Shown piece after piece: positions 16,194 to 25,224 of a DNA stretch of 64,000 nt (the first letter of the stretch is position 1; the number at the start of each line of letters is the position of its first letter). The stretch is from positions 1,912,001 through 1,976,000 of the forward strand of contig NZ_CP133217.1 of assembly GCF_030930995.1 (NCBI RefSeq), written 5' to 3'. This DNA is from Thiothrix subterranea. GTDB lineage: Bacteria; Pseudomonadota; Gammaproteobacteria; Thiotrichales; Thiotrichaceae. Both the position numbers and the translations under genes were made by a program. Below the pieces are notes generated by a model. The model was given only the letters and a program-made list of their open reading frames with translations, was not told the DNA's origin and did no database searches.

Positions 16194-17060
16194 ATGAAAG
16201 ACAGCAAGAAACAGCGCGGGCTTTCCTTGATCGAATTGATGATTGCTATGGTGGTCAGTTTGGTATTAGTCGCTGGTGTCGGCACTGTTTATATGAGCAG
16301 CAAGCGTAATTACCATGCCCGTGACCAACTCTCCCTGATGGATGAAACAGCGCGGATTGCTTTGAATGCGCTAACCAAGCATTTGGAACACGCGGGTTAT
16401 GCCACCCCGACAAAACTGCCAATGGGTGAATACATGTACCCTCTCGGTGGTGCTACGCCACCAAAAGCTGCTTGTGACGGTACTAATAGTGGGGTGCATC
16501 CAAGTTTGAATTTGACGACATTTGCCGCACGAGCAGCGCAGGATAATTACAAGCCAGATGGTGTGACTGTTACAGGTGATGCCGTCAGTGTCCGTTTTTT
16601 GGGAGATCCCGCCTTATTTACCGATTGCGCTAATGGCGTACTGCCTGAGAATTGTCGCGTGGGTAAAGCCCCTAGCATGGAAGCCGCATTCATCTACAAC
16701 ACGTTTTTTGTTAATGAAAGTACCGGACATCCGACGTTGATGTGTTTCGGTTCGCGCAATACCAGTGCGACACCTATTGTTAATGGCGTGGAAAATATTC
16801 AATTTTTGTACGGTGTGGATGCCAATGCCGATGGCAATGTCGAGCAGTACCTGAATGCAACGGCGGTATCCGCAGCCTCCGCATGGCAGCGGGTGATAAG
16901 CATTAAAGCCGGTATTCTGGTCAGGTCATTAGAGCCGGTATTGCCCGTAGCAGAAGCGAAGTCTTATGACGTGTTGGATGTAACGCTGGATCGTAATGAC
17001 CGTTTTCAGCGGTCGGTGTACACCACGGTTATTCATTTGCGCAACGTCGTTGAAGATTAA
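16194..17060 (+). CDS. pilW: Type IV pilus minor pilin PilW
   Basis: 288 residues, 9 bp after pilV. Prepilin signal KKQRGLSLIELMIAMVVSLV and the PilW-type follow-on VGTVYMSSKRNYHARDQLSLM with helix DETARIALNALTKHLEHAGY. A late DANADGNVEQY loop resembles a calcium-binding turn. It bridges the tip complex with PilX, PilV and PilY1. Confidence 0.9.
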   Translation: MKDSKKQRGLSLIELMIAMVVSLVLVAGVGTVYMSSKRNYHARDQLSLMDETARIALNALTKHLEHAGYATPTKLPMGEYMYPLGGATPPKAACDGTNSGVHPSLNLTTFAARAAQDNYKPDGVTVTGDAVSVRFLGDPALFTDCANGVLPENCRVGKAPSMEAAFIYNTFFVNESTGHPTLMCFGSRNTSATPIVNGVENIQFLYGVDANADGNVEQYLNATAVSAASAWQRVISIKAGILVRSLEPVLPVAEAKSYDVLDVTLDRNDRFQRSVYTTVIHLRNVVED

Positions 17061-17070
17061 GGTAATAACT

Positions 17071-17598
17071 ATGCAAACCAGTAAAAATCAACAACAAGGT
17101 GCGGTGCTCGTGTGGGGCATGGTGATTCTCTTAACGTTAACGGTCATTGGCATTGCGGCAACCCGCATGGCAACGGTTGATAGCCGTATTGCAGGAAACC
17201 AGATGATGTATATGCTGACTTTCCAAGGCGCGGATTCGATGCTCAATAAGTCCCGCAGTTTGTATGAGGTGATGATGACTGTTCAACATGGAGTCGCCGA
17301 AAACGGTATAAATCGGGTACGTAAAATGGATGATATGAATGCAACCAAGGCTGGTACTTGGAATGACGGTTACACCGAGAATACCAGTGGTGTAGCCGTC
17401 ACCGCGCAGTCATCAATGGGTGATGAGTCCGGTTGCCCGCCCTTAAAAGGCATTGCGATGACGACCGAAATGACGCCGGATGCAGGAGGGATTGCCTGCC
17501 GTGTCTTTACCACCAATGCCGACGCATCCTTATCAGGTACGGGGGCGCAAAGTACGCATTCTGAAGGTGTGTTAAAGCCCGTTCCCAAACTTAACTAA
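17071..17598 (+). CDS. pilX: Type IV pilus assembly protein PilX
   Basis: 175 residues from ATG 17071; an upstream frame start lies inside pilW and is rejected. The N-terminus SKNQQQGAVLVWGMVILLTL is the PilX prepilin pattern (Gly before the helix, with Val replacing Glu5 as usual for PilX-like minor pilins), followed by RMATVDSRIAGNQ, the family signature. Minor pilin of the tip complex. Confidence 0.88.
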   Translation: MQTSKNQQQGAVLVWGMVILLTLTVIGIAATRMATVDSRIAGNQMMYMLTFQGADSMLNKSRSLYEVMMTVQHGVAENGINRVRKMDDMNATKAGTWNDGYTENTSGVAVTAQSSMGDESGCPPLKGIAMTTEMTPDAGGIACRVFTTNADASLSGTGAQSTHSEGVLKPVPKLN

Positions 17599-17611
17599 AC
17601 AGGAATTAATC

Positions 17612-18076
17612 ATGACAACAATAAAAAATCACCAAGGTTTTACCTTGATAGAACTCATGATCACGGTGGCGATTCTGGGGATTTTGGCGGCGATTGCTTA
17701 CCCCAGTTACACCGCGCAAGTACAAAAAAGTCGGCGGGCAGATGCACAAGTAGCCTTACAGGAAATTGCACAACGTCAGGAGGCATATTTTCTGCGCAAT
17801 CGCAGTTATGCCAAAGATGTGGCGCAACTGGGCTATGCCGCCACCAGTGCTGAGGGACAGTATGACTTGAGTATTGCGCCAACACCCAGTACTTGTACCG
17901 GGTTGGCAGCGACTGCTTGTACAGCCTATGTAGCAAGTGCAGCACCCACAACCGGTAAAGCACAGGTTCACGATAAACCTTGTCAGGCGTTGACGCTGGA
18001 CGATCGCGGTAGGAGGCGTGGTGGTACTAATGCGACGACTGCCGCTGCGGATAATGCGCAAACCTGTTGGAAGTAA
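17612..18076 (+). CDS. pilE: Type IV minor pilin PilE
   Basis: 154 residues, 13 bp after pilX. Classic prepilin signal HQGFTLIELMITVAILGILA with Glu5, then AIAYPSYTAQVQKSRRADAQ and EIAQRQEAYFLRNRSYA. The C-terminal Cys pair (DKPCQALTLDD ... CW) forms the pilin D-loop. As in Pseudomonas, this small pilin is encoded within the minor-pilin operon rather than being the major subunit. Here it precedes pilY1 rather than following it. Confidence 0.9.
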   Translation: MTTIKNHQGFTLIELMITVAILGILAAIAYPSYTAQVQKSRRADAQVALQEIAQRQEAYFLRNRSYAKDVAQLGYAATSAEGQYDLSIAPTPSTCTGLAATACTAYVASAAPTTGKAQVHDKPCQALTLDDRGRRRGGTNATTAAADNAQTCWK

Positions 18077-18140
18077 ACAGCATAGACTGTGAATGATTGC
18101 CCGTTGATTGCCCATTAAACTGAATCACAAAAATAATGCC

Positions 18141-21100
18141 ATGAAAAAACTACGTTGTAGCCTGCGGTGGCTGTTGTTAACCGCACCTTTGTTGTTCGCT
18201 ACTGTCTTAATGGCGGACGAAACCGAAATTTACTTTGCCGACAAAAGCGGTGAGGTAGCCCCTAATGTGCTGTTTGTGATTGATGCATCAGGCAGTATGA
18301 GCCAAGTAGTGACGGGAGATACTTCAAGTCGTACTCGGCTGCAAGTATTAAAAGATTCTTTCCAAGAAGTGATGAATACTGCACCTGCCAATTTGAATGT
18401 GGGCTTGATGCATTATGCCAACCACGGTTTAGGCAATGATTATTGGTGGAGTTCGATTAAGGGAGTGAACTTTCCTATTTCACCGATTGATACAGTCGTA
18501 CAGCCACTCCTTGAACCGTATGAAAATAGTGATAACCTACCGAATCCAGCACCTGCCCCCGCCAGCACTGCGGTGCGCTCATTTCTAGCGAGTATAGTCA
18601 ACAGTTGGGATGCTAATGGCTATACGCCAATTGTGGATTCATTGTATGAAGCGGCGCGTTATTTTCGGGGTGAGTCTGTTGAATGGGGTATGGATCTTCC
18701 CAGTATCGGTTGGGCAGCACATCCGTTAACGTATGATAATGCGCCAAATTGTACCGCTTCACGTACAGAAGAGTGCGTCAAAAGTTGGGGGCAATGCAAC
18801 ACCAATATTGTGAAGGATAGTTGTAACTCTACCAGCCATAACCAATGTTGTAACTGGATTACCACGGGTGGTGATGGTTCGGGGTATTGCAAAGATGAGG
18901 ATTATACGTGTGCGACAACCATCGAAAAGTGTCAACACATCGTTTGTGAAGCAGTGGAAGGTGCTCCCGTATACCAATCCCCGATTCAATACAGTTGTCA
19001 AGCCAATTACTTGGTATTGATGTCGGATGGTAAGCCGGAATACCCTTATTTCCCCGGATTGAAGGATATAGATGGCACGCATTATTACCCACCCTCAGTA
19101 AAAAATTTGGCGATTGGCGATTTCAAACTTATGCCATTTGGTTGGGATGCGTATTTCAACCCACTCATTGCCACTAACAATAGCCAGATTAAAGTCGCAC
19201 CCCGTTTACAGGATTATTTGGGAACTGCCGCCGCGAAAGGGTGTGATACTGCTACTGCTGCGCCACAAGGTTTCAACAGCGGGCGTTGTGGGCCTGAGTT
19301 GACCCGATGGTTAGCAGATACGGATCACAATACAACGCTCGAAGGTAAGCAGGGTGTTGAAACTTATACCGTGGCATTTGCATTGGCGGATGAACCAAAA
19401 GGTACGGCTTATCTGAAAGATTTAGCAACCAAAGATGACGGTGCATTCACAGCGGATAATGCCGATGAATTGGCAGGGGCATTCAAGGCGATTTTGAGTT
19501 CGATTAGTAAGAGCGCGTCATCGTTCAGTTCTCCTACCTATGCCATTGATACCAGTAATATGTTGGCACACAGTGATGAAGTCTATATTCCGATGTTTGC
19601 ACGTAGCACTACCGCGATATGGCCGGGTAATCTGAAAAAATTTAAGCGTAAGCTGTTCGATAATGGGGATGGCACTAAAACCAGTAAAATTGTTGGTTAC
19701 AATGATGAGGTGGCAGTGAATGCTAAGGGGGAGTTTTTGGATACTTCTCGTGATTTGTGGGGTGGTGTCGCCAGCGGTTCAGATGTTAAAAGCGGTGGTG
19801 CTGCCAGCCAATTACCTGTGCCTGATGACCGTAACTTGTATACCGATGTCAGCACTGATAGTAATCTCACCGCAGCAGGAAACGCATTAAAGGGTTCTAA
19901 TACTAATCTATCAGTTGCAAGTATTTATCAAGATAATGACGGTAATAATGGCCATGGTGATAATCCTAACGGTTGTGATCCCGATAACCTCGATGCGGAC
20001 ACGAGAAGCGAGTGCACCGTGCTGAAAACCCAATTGATCAATTTTGCGCGGGGTAAAATAGACGATCCGGCTAGTGCTGACCCGACGGCGACGATTCCGC
20101 GTCAGCAGATGGGGGATATGCTCAACAGCAAGCCATTGATTGTGGATTACGGTAAAGATGCCAGCGGTAACAAGATAGAGCGGATTTTTGCCGCGACTAA
20201 CGAAGGTTTTCTACATTCCATTGATACCGAGGATGGCAAAGAGCAATGGGCATTTATGCCAAAAAGTTTGTTGCCTAATATCAAAACCTTCATGGAAAAC
20301 TTACCGACCAAAGACCATGTTTACGGCATTGATGGTCCACTCACTTTGTGGAATTACGACAAAAATTCCGATGGTCAAATCAAGGCAGCCGATGGCGACA
20401 AGCGCATCTTGTTCTTTGGTTTGCGGCGCGGTGGCAAAGCCTATTACGCGCTGGATATTACCAGCCCTGATAGCCCGGTGATTTTGTGGAAAAAGGAAAA
20501 TACCCTAACAGTTGACGATAACGCTTGGAAGGAGCTAGGCGAAACATGGTCAAAACCCACCTTGGCAAAAATGCGAATTGGCAGTGCCACCTCTAATAAA
20601 GTGCATGATGTTGTAGTATTCGGCGCGGGTTACGATGCGTCTAAAGATGCGGAAACCGGTCGCCAACCGGATCAACTCGGTCGAGATGTCATGATTGTGG
20701 ATGCCTTAAGCGGTGAACTGCACTGGTCATTGCAGCGCGATGTCTACGGTGGCAACCCTGACAGCAACCCCATTAAACACAGCATCCCTGGCGATATTCG
20801 GGTATTGGATATGGATCGCAATGGCACGCTTGACCGTCTGTATTTTGCGGATACCGGCGGCAACGTGTGGCGCGTCGATATGGATCACGATTTGCGTGAC
20901 AGCGACCCCGATATGTATGACTACGGTGACGCGATTCTTACCAAAATTGCGGACTTGGGTACGAATGGCGATCACGGTACGGATACCCGTAAATTTTTCT
21001 ACGAACCTGACACTGCACTGATTCAGCATAATGGCAAGGTTCACATGACGATTGCATTGGGCAGCGGCTACCGCACACACCCCTTGAATACCCATACCGA

Positions 21101-21752
21101 AGACCGTTTTTACGTGTTGATGGAACCGAATGTTTACAATGAACCACCACCCGGTTTTACGGCACTCACGAACGCGGATTTGGTCAACGCCAGAACCGGT
21201 TTCACCGGTGTGAATGACAACCTGCTCACTCCGCCTGCCGATACGGTTTACAAAGGTTGGTACTATGATTTCACGCATACGGGAGAAAAAGTACTCGCAC
21301 CAGCGATCACCTTCTTGAATAAAGTGGTGTTTACGACATTCGCTCCCGTGGATGACGCGGGACAAGGCCCGTCTGATGACCCTTGTAAAGTTCCACCTAA
21401 TAGTGCCAGAGCCTATGTCTTGGACTTGTTTACGGGTAAAGCTGTCGCTAATCTCGACCGTAATGCGGAAACCGGTACGGGCGGCAAGGATGACTTTGTG
21501 GTGGCAGGTGTCAACGAAATCCTCGATGCTGCCAAGATCATTTTCCGTATGCCCAGTGCAGCCGATGGTGGCGACTGTGCAGCCGGTGACTGCCAGCAAA
21601 CCGTAGAAATTCGCGTTGGCAAGCTAGAAATGCCGGTTTTGGATGCGAGTAATGATGAGCAGGGTATTGGTGTAGGCGGTGTGGCAGGCAGTGTCGATTT
21701 AACCGACATCTTACCACGCATGTTCTGGTTGGATCACAATGTGATTGATTAA
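18141..21752 (+). CDS. pilY1: Type IV pilus tip adhesin/assembly protein PilY1
   Basis: 1203 residues from ATG 18141, the start of a clear signal peptide (to about 25). A von Willebrand A-like domain starts at about 40, with the metal-site motif DASGSMS (48-54). An inserted segment at about 203-290 has 11 Cys, including CC. The C-terminal half is the PilC/PilY1 seven-bladed propeller (RIFAATNEGFLHSIDTEDGK, ILFFGLRRGGKAYYALDITS). DKNSDGQIKAADGD is a candidate calcium loop of the kind that controls twitching. It sits at the pilus tip, promotes extension and can signal surface contact. It ends overlapping prmC tail to tail. Confidence 0.92.
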   Translation: MKKLRCSLRWLLLTAPLLFATVLMADETEIYFADKSGEVAPNVLFVIDASGSMSQVVTGDTSSRTRLQVLKDSFQEVMNTAPANLNVGLMHYANHGLGNDYWWSSIKGVNFPISPIDTVVQPLLEPYENSDNLPNPAPAPASTAVRSFLASIVNSWDANGYTPIVDSLYEAARYFRGESVEWGMDLPSIGWAAHPLTYDNAPNCTASRTEECVKSWGQCNTNIVKDSCNSTSHNQCCNWITTGGDGSGYCKDEDYTCATTIEKCQHIVCEAVEGAPVYQSPIQYSCQANYLVLMSDGKPEYPYFPGLKDIDGTHYYPPSVKNLAIGDFKLMPFGWDAYFNPLIATNNSQIKVAPRLQDYLGTAAAKGCDTATAAPQGFNSGRCGPELTRWLADTDHNTTLEGKQGVETYTVAFALADEPKGTAYLKDLATKDDGAFTADNADELAGAFKAILSSISKSASSFSSPTYAIDTSNMLAHSDEVYIPMFARSTTAIWPGNLKKFKRKLFDNGDGTKTSKIVGYNDEVAVNAKGEFLDTSRDLWGGVASGSDVKSGGAASQLPVPDDRNLYTDVSTDSNLTAAGNALKGSNTNLSVASIYQDNDGNNGHGDNPNGCDPDNLDADTRSECTVLKTQLINFARGKIDDPASADPTATIPRQQMGDMLNSKPLIVDYGKDASGNKIERIFAATNEGFLHSIDTEDGKEQWAFMPKSLLPNIKTFMENLPTKDHVYGIDGPLTLWNYDKNSDGQIKAADGDKRILFFGLRRGGKAYYALDITSPDSPVILWKKENTLTVDDNAWKELGETWSKPTLAKMRIGSATSNKVHDVVVFGAGYDASKDAETGRQPDQLGRDVMIVDALSGELHWSLQRDVYGGNPDSNPIKHSIPGDIRVLDMDRNGTLDRLYFADTGGNVWRVDMDHDLRDSDPDMYDYGDAILTKIADLGTNGDHGTDTRKFFYEPDTALIQHNGKVHMTIALGSGYRTHPLNTHTEDRFYVLMEPNVYNEPPPGFTALTNADLVNARTGFTGVNDNLLTPPADTVYKGWYYDFTHTGEKVLAPAITFLNKVVFTTFAPVDDAGQGPSDDPCKVPPNSARAYVLDLFTGKAVANLDRNAETGTGGKDDFVVAGVNEILDAAKIIFRMPSAADGGDCAAGDCQQTVEIRVGKLEMPVLDASNDEQGIGVGGVAGSVDLTDILPRMFWLDHNVID

Positions 21753-22693
21753 GCCACCAGCCATTGCCCTAGGCTGACTCTATCGTTGCCTGCCAAATCC
21801 GGTAGGCAACGCACTTGGTGAAAGCCTGCCATTTGCAGCAGAGCAGTGACGGCTGTTCCTTGATTGTAGCCGTGTTCCAACAATAACCAGCCACCGTTTA
21901 CTAGCCAGTGCGGTGCAGTTTGCACAATGTGGCGAATATCATCCAGCCCATCTTGCCCAGCCGTCAGTGCGGTTAACGGTTCAAAGCGCACGTCGCCTTG
22001 GCTGAGGTGTGGGTCATTGGTTTCGATGTAGGGCGGGTTAGAAATAATGGCCTCAAAGCGTTGTGGTGGTAGGTGACTGAACCAGTCGGACTGGATGAAA
22101 CTGACATTGTGCAGTTGGTGGGTGTTGGCGTTTTCGATCGCAACGGCGAGAGCAGCGGCGGAAAAATCGCAGGCGGTAATGCTGAGGTCGGGGCGTTCGC
22201 TGGCGAGGCTCAGGGCGATTGCGCCCGTGCCAGTGCCGAGGTCGAGGATAGTGGAACGAAGAACCTCACCCCCCGCCCCCCTCTCCTTGACAGGAGAGGG
22301 GGAGGAAGAAGACCACTCTTGTCCCCCCTCTCCTGTCAAGGAGAGGGGGCTAGGGGGTGAGGTTCTTTCTTCAAGCAAGAAAAGAGCGGTTTCGACCAGT
22401 AGTTCGGTTTCGGGGCGGGGAATTAGGGTGTCGGAAGTGACTTTCAGGTTCAACGTCCAGAATTCACGCTGTTCAGTCAGGTGTGCAACCGGAACACCGC
22501 GTATACGTTCCGCCAGCAATTGCTGAAACTTTGCTTCAACTTCCGGTTCGACAAGTTTTTCAGGCCATGTCATCAACCAAGTCCGCGATTTTTGCAGGCA
22601 ATGTGCCAGCAAAATCTCCGCATCCGCCCGCGCCGATTCCGAAGTGGTGGTTAGTCGTTGCGTGGCTTCAGCGAGTAGTTCTTTGTTATTCAC
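21749..22693 (-). CDS. prmC: Peptide chain release factor N5-glutamine methyltransferase, with in-frame insertion
   Basis: 314 residues from GTG 22693, overlapping the prfA stop by 8 nt (an ATG at 22729 would lie deeper inside prfA). Family parts: [43 protein letters not shown], the SAM motif [20 protein letters not shown], and catalytic NPPY in [20 protein letters not shown]. Between [10 protein letters not shown] and ILDLGTGTG lies an extra low-complexity stretch of about 40 residues ([13 protein letters not shown] ... [12 protein letters not shown]) encoded by a palindromic element. It methylates the GGQ glutamine of RF1 and RF2. Confidence 0.92.
   Translation of the reverse strand: MNNKELLAEATQRLTTTSESARADAEILLAHCLQKSRTWLMTWPEKLVEPEVEAKFQQLLAERIRGVPVAHLTEQREFWTLNLKVTSDTLIPRPETELLVETALFLLEERTSPPSPLSLTGEGGQEWSSSSPSPVKERGAGGEVLRSTILDLGTGTGAIALSLASERPDLSITACDFSAAALAVAIENANTHQLHNVSFIQSDWFSHLPPQRFEAIISNPPYIETNDPHLSQGDVRFEPLTALTAGQDGLDDIRHIVQTAPHWLVNGGWLLLEHGYNQGTAVTALLQMAGFHQVRCLPDLAGNDRVSLGQWLVA
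22261..22365. repeat. Palindromic element inserted in frame in prmC
   Basis: 105 bp (35 codons). GAACCTCACCCCC at 22261-22273 pairs with GGGGGTGAGGTTC at 22353-22365. Inside are two hairpins, CCCCTCTCCT-TGAC-AGGAGAGGGG and CCCCTCTCCT-GTCA-AGGAGAGGGG, facing opposite ways. No stop codon is created in the prmC frame. Same family as the copies at 14003-14104 and 38313-38409. Confidence 0.88.
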
Positions 22694-23765
22694 CCGCCAA
22701 CGCTGCCAACTGATCCGCTTGATATTCATTGATCAGCGGTTCGATCACCTGATCAACACTGCCCACCAAAATTTCATCCAGCTTATACAGCGTCAGGTTG
22801 ATGCGGTGATCGGTGACGCGCCCCTGCGGGAAGTTGTAAGTGCGGATGCGTTCGGAACGGTCGCCAGACCCGACCAAGCTTTTGCGGGTTTCGGCTTGTT
22901 CAGCGGCTTGTTTTTGGCGTTCGCCTTCAAAGATGCGTGATTGCAACAGCCCCATCGCTTTGGCGCGGTTTTTATGTTGGGAACGTTCTTCCTGACATTC
23001 GACCACGATGCCGGTGGGAAGGTGGGTAATGCGGATGGCGGATTCGGTTTTGTTGATGTGCTGACCACCTGCGCCCGATGCGCGGTAGGTGTCGACTTTC
23101 AAATCTGCCGGATTAATGTCGGTGGCTTCGACCTCATCCAGCTCTGGCATGACCGCAACCGTGGCTGCCGAGGTGTGAATCCGCCCTTGCGATTCGGTGG
23201 CAGGCACGCGCTGCACGCGGTGTGCGCCGGATTCAAATTTCAGCCGTGAATACGCACCCTGCCCAATAACGCGGGAAATGATTTCTTTGAAACCGCCGTG
23301 TTCGCCTTCGTTTTGGCTGATGATTTCCACTTGCCAGCGGCGGCTTTCGGCGTAACGCGCGTACATGCGGAACAAGTCTCCGGCGAAAATCGCAGCTTCA
23401 TCCCCGCCCGTGCCTGCGCGGATTTCGAGGAACACGTTGCTGTTATCGTGCGGGTCTTGCGGCAATAACAGTTTTTGCAGGTCGAGTTCGAGCGTAGCGC
23501 GGCGGGTTTTGGCGGCTTCGATTTCTTCTTGTGCCATGTCACGCATTTCGGGGTCGGCGAGCATTTCCTGTGCGGATTCGATGTCAGCAGCGGTTTGTTG
23601 GTAGGCGTGAAAGCCTTGCGACACCGGTTCGAGCTGGCTGTATTCGATCGAGAGTTTGCGGAATTGTTGCTGATCGCCAATCACATCCGGTTCACCCAGC
23701 AGGGCGGAAATTTCGGCGTAGCGTTCGCTTAAGGCTTCAAGTTTTTGCAGAATAGATGCTTTCAC
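22686..23765 (-). CDS. prfA: Peptide chain release factor 1
   Basis: 359 residues, full length. The GGQ motif is in [20 protein letters not shown], and the stop-codon recognition region is near [20 protein letters not shown] (domain 2, PxT-like PAT). It releases peptides at UAA and UAG. It follows hemA by 6 bp and overlaps prmC, the methyltransferase that modifies it: the conserved hemA-prfA-prmC order. Confidence 0.96.
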   Translation of the reverse strand: MKASILQKLEALSERYAEISALLGEPDVIGDQQQFRKLSIEYSQLEPVSQGFHAYQQTAADIESAQEMLADPEMRDMAQEEIEAAKTRRATLELDLQKLLLPQDPHDNSNVFLEIRAGTGGDEAAIFAGDLFRMYARYAESRRWQVEIISQNEGEHGGFKEIISRVIGQGAYSRLKFESGAHRVQRVPATESQGRIHTSAATVAVMPELDEVEATDINPADLKVDTYRASGAGGQHINKTESAIRITHLPTGIVVECQEERSQHKNRAKAMGLLQSRIFEGERQKQAAEQAETRKSLVGSGDRSERIRTYNFPQGRVTDHRINLTLYKLDEILVGSVDQVIEPLINEYQADQLAALAGE

Positions 23766-23771
23766 AGATTG

Positions 23772-25034
23772 TTAGCCGTTGTCGTCAGTGGAAAGGTTAA
23801 ACAGGGCGCGGGCGTGTGCCAATAATTGGTGGTCGCCGTTGCGTGCCGCGTGATGCATGGCTTGGGTCGCGTCGTGTGAGAGTTTGTTTGCTAGGGTATG
23901 TGCTAGAAATTGCAGGGCTTCTTCGGGGCTTTTGCCGTTTTGCAGCAAGGCAGTAGCTTTGTCGAATACTTCTTGGCGGATGCTGTCGGTGCGGGCGCGG
24001 TAGGCGCGAATGGTGTTCATGTGGTCTTGCGCCCGCAGCCATGCCATGAAATGGCTGACTTCGGTGCTGACCATGCCTTCGGCTTGTTCGGCAGCAGCGC
24101 GGCGCGATTGGAGATTTTCCTCGATTACCGAGTGCAAATCGTCCACGGTGTACAGGTAGACATCATCGAGTTCTGCCACTTCTTGCTCAATATCACGCGG
24201 AACGGCGATGTCGACCATGAACATGGGGCGGTGTTTACGGATTTTTAGCGCTCGTTCCACCGCGCCTTTGCCTAAAATCGGGACGGGTGAGGCGGTGGAG
24301 GAAATCACAATATCCGCTTGCGGCAAATGATCGGCTAATTCGGGTAAGCCGATGCCTTTGCCGCCGTATTCTGCGGCGAGTTTTTGGGCTTTGTCGACAC
24401 TGCGGTTGGCAACGATAATTTTGCCAATATTATTGGTGGCAAGGTGTTTGCCGACGAGTTCGATGGTTTCGCCTGCCCCAATCAGTAGCGCGGTTTGCTT
24501 TTCGAGTTTGCTGAAAATTTGTTTGGCAAGGCTGACGGCGGCAAACGCTACTGAGACCGGGTTTGCACCGATGCTGGTTTGGGTGCGTACTTTTTTGGCG
24601 GTGGAAAAGGCGTGCTGCATCAGGCGGTTTAATTGATTGCCGGTGGTGGCTTGGTCGCTGGCAGCTTGCAGGGCGGTTTTGAGTTGCCCCAAAATTTGCG
24701 GTTCGCCCAAGACCAGTGAATCCAGCCCGCAGGCAACCCGCAAGGCGTGGCGCACGGCTTCGTCTTGCTGGTGGATATACAGATAGGGTTGCAATTGGGA
24801 GGCAGGCATTTTGTGCCAGCTTGCCAGCCAGTCGATCAGCGCTGCTACGGATTGTTGCGGATGGGTGGCGGCGTAGATTTCGGTGCGGTTGCAAGTCGAG
24901 AGTATCAGATTTTCAGGCACGACCTGATGGGCAGCGTGCAGTGCCAGCGGCAAGCTGTCGGGTGAGAACGAAACCTTTTCCCGGATGGAGACTGGGGCGG
25001 TTTTATGATTGACTCCAACGATCAGGATGGACAT
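23772..25034 (-). CDS. hemA: Glutamyl-tRNA reductase
   Basis: 420 residues. N-terminal catalytic domain with NHKTAPVSIREKVSF and nucleophile Cys48 in LSTCNRTEIYA. The NADPH domain holds LLIGAGETIELVGKHL and DIVISSTASP, and a C-terminal dimerisation helix follows. It makes glutamate-1-semialdehyde, the first step of C5 haem synthesis, which would supply the bc1 and c-type cytochromes in this window. It is divergent from the TPR lipoprotein gene; the 190 bp between show no clear hairpin. Confidence 0.95.
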   Translation of the reverse strand: MSILIVGVNHKTAPVSIREKVSFSPDSLPLALHAAHQVVPENLILSTCNRTEIYAATHPQQSVAALIDWLASWHKMPASQLQPYLYIHQQDEAVRHALRVACGLDSLVLGEPQILGQLKTALQAASDQATTGNQLNRLMQHAFSTAKKVRTQTSIGANPVSVAFAAVSLAKQIFSKLEKQTALLIGAGETIELVGKHLATNNIGKIIVANRSVDKAQKLAAEYGGKGIGLPELADHLPQADIVISSTASPVPILGKGAVERALKIRKHRPMFMVDIAVPRDIEQEVAELDDVYLYTVDDLHSVIEENLQSRRAAAEQAEGMVSTEVSHFMAWLRAQDHMNTIRAYRARTDSIRQEVFDKATALLQNGKSPEEALQFLAHTLANKLSHDATQAMHHAARNGDHQLLAHARALFNLSTDDNG

Positions 25035-25224
25035 TCAGTAGTTTACCAACGGATACATTTCAGCCTTTACGCTTTTTCAGAGCGAGGTAGTTAACTTTCA
25101 GAACCGCGAATTTTCTGATACGTTATGGCTTATTACAAGGTAATTCGCTGAATATATCCTTAAAACTTCCGACAACATAATACGATCAGTCACAATCAGG
25201 TGTTGTGATAGACCGGAGAAATAC

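Noticed and set aside
20727-21599. 290-codon complementary frame inside pilY1
   Set aside because: It has no family motifs, no ribosome site and lies fully within a clear pilY1 propeller, so it is a shadow of codon bias.
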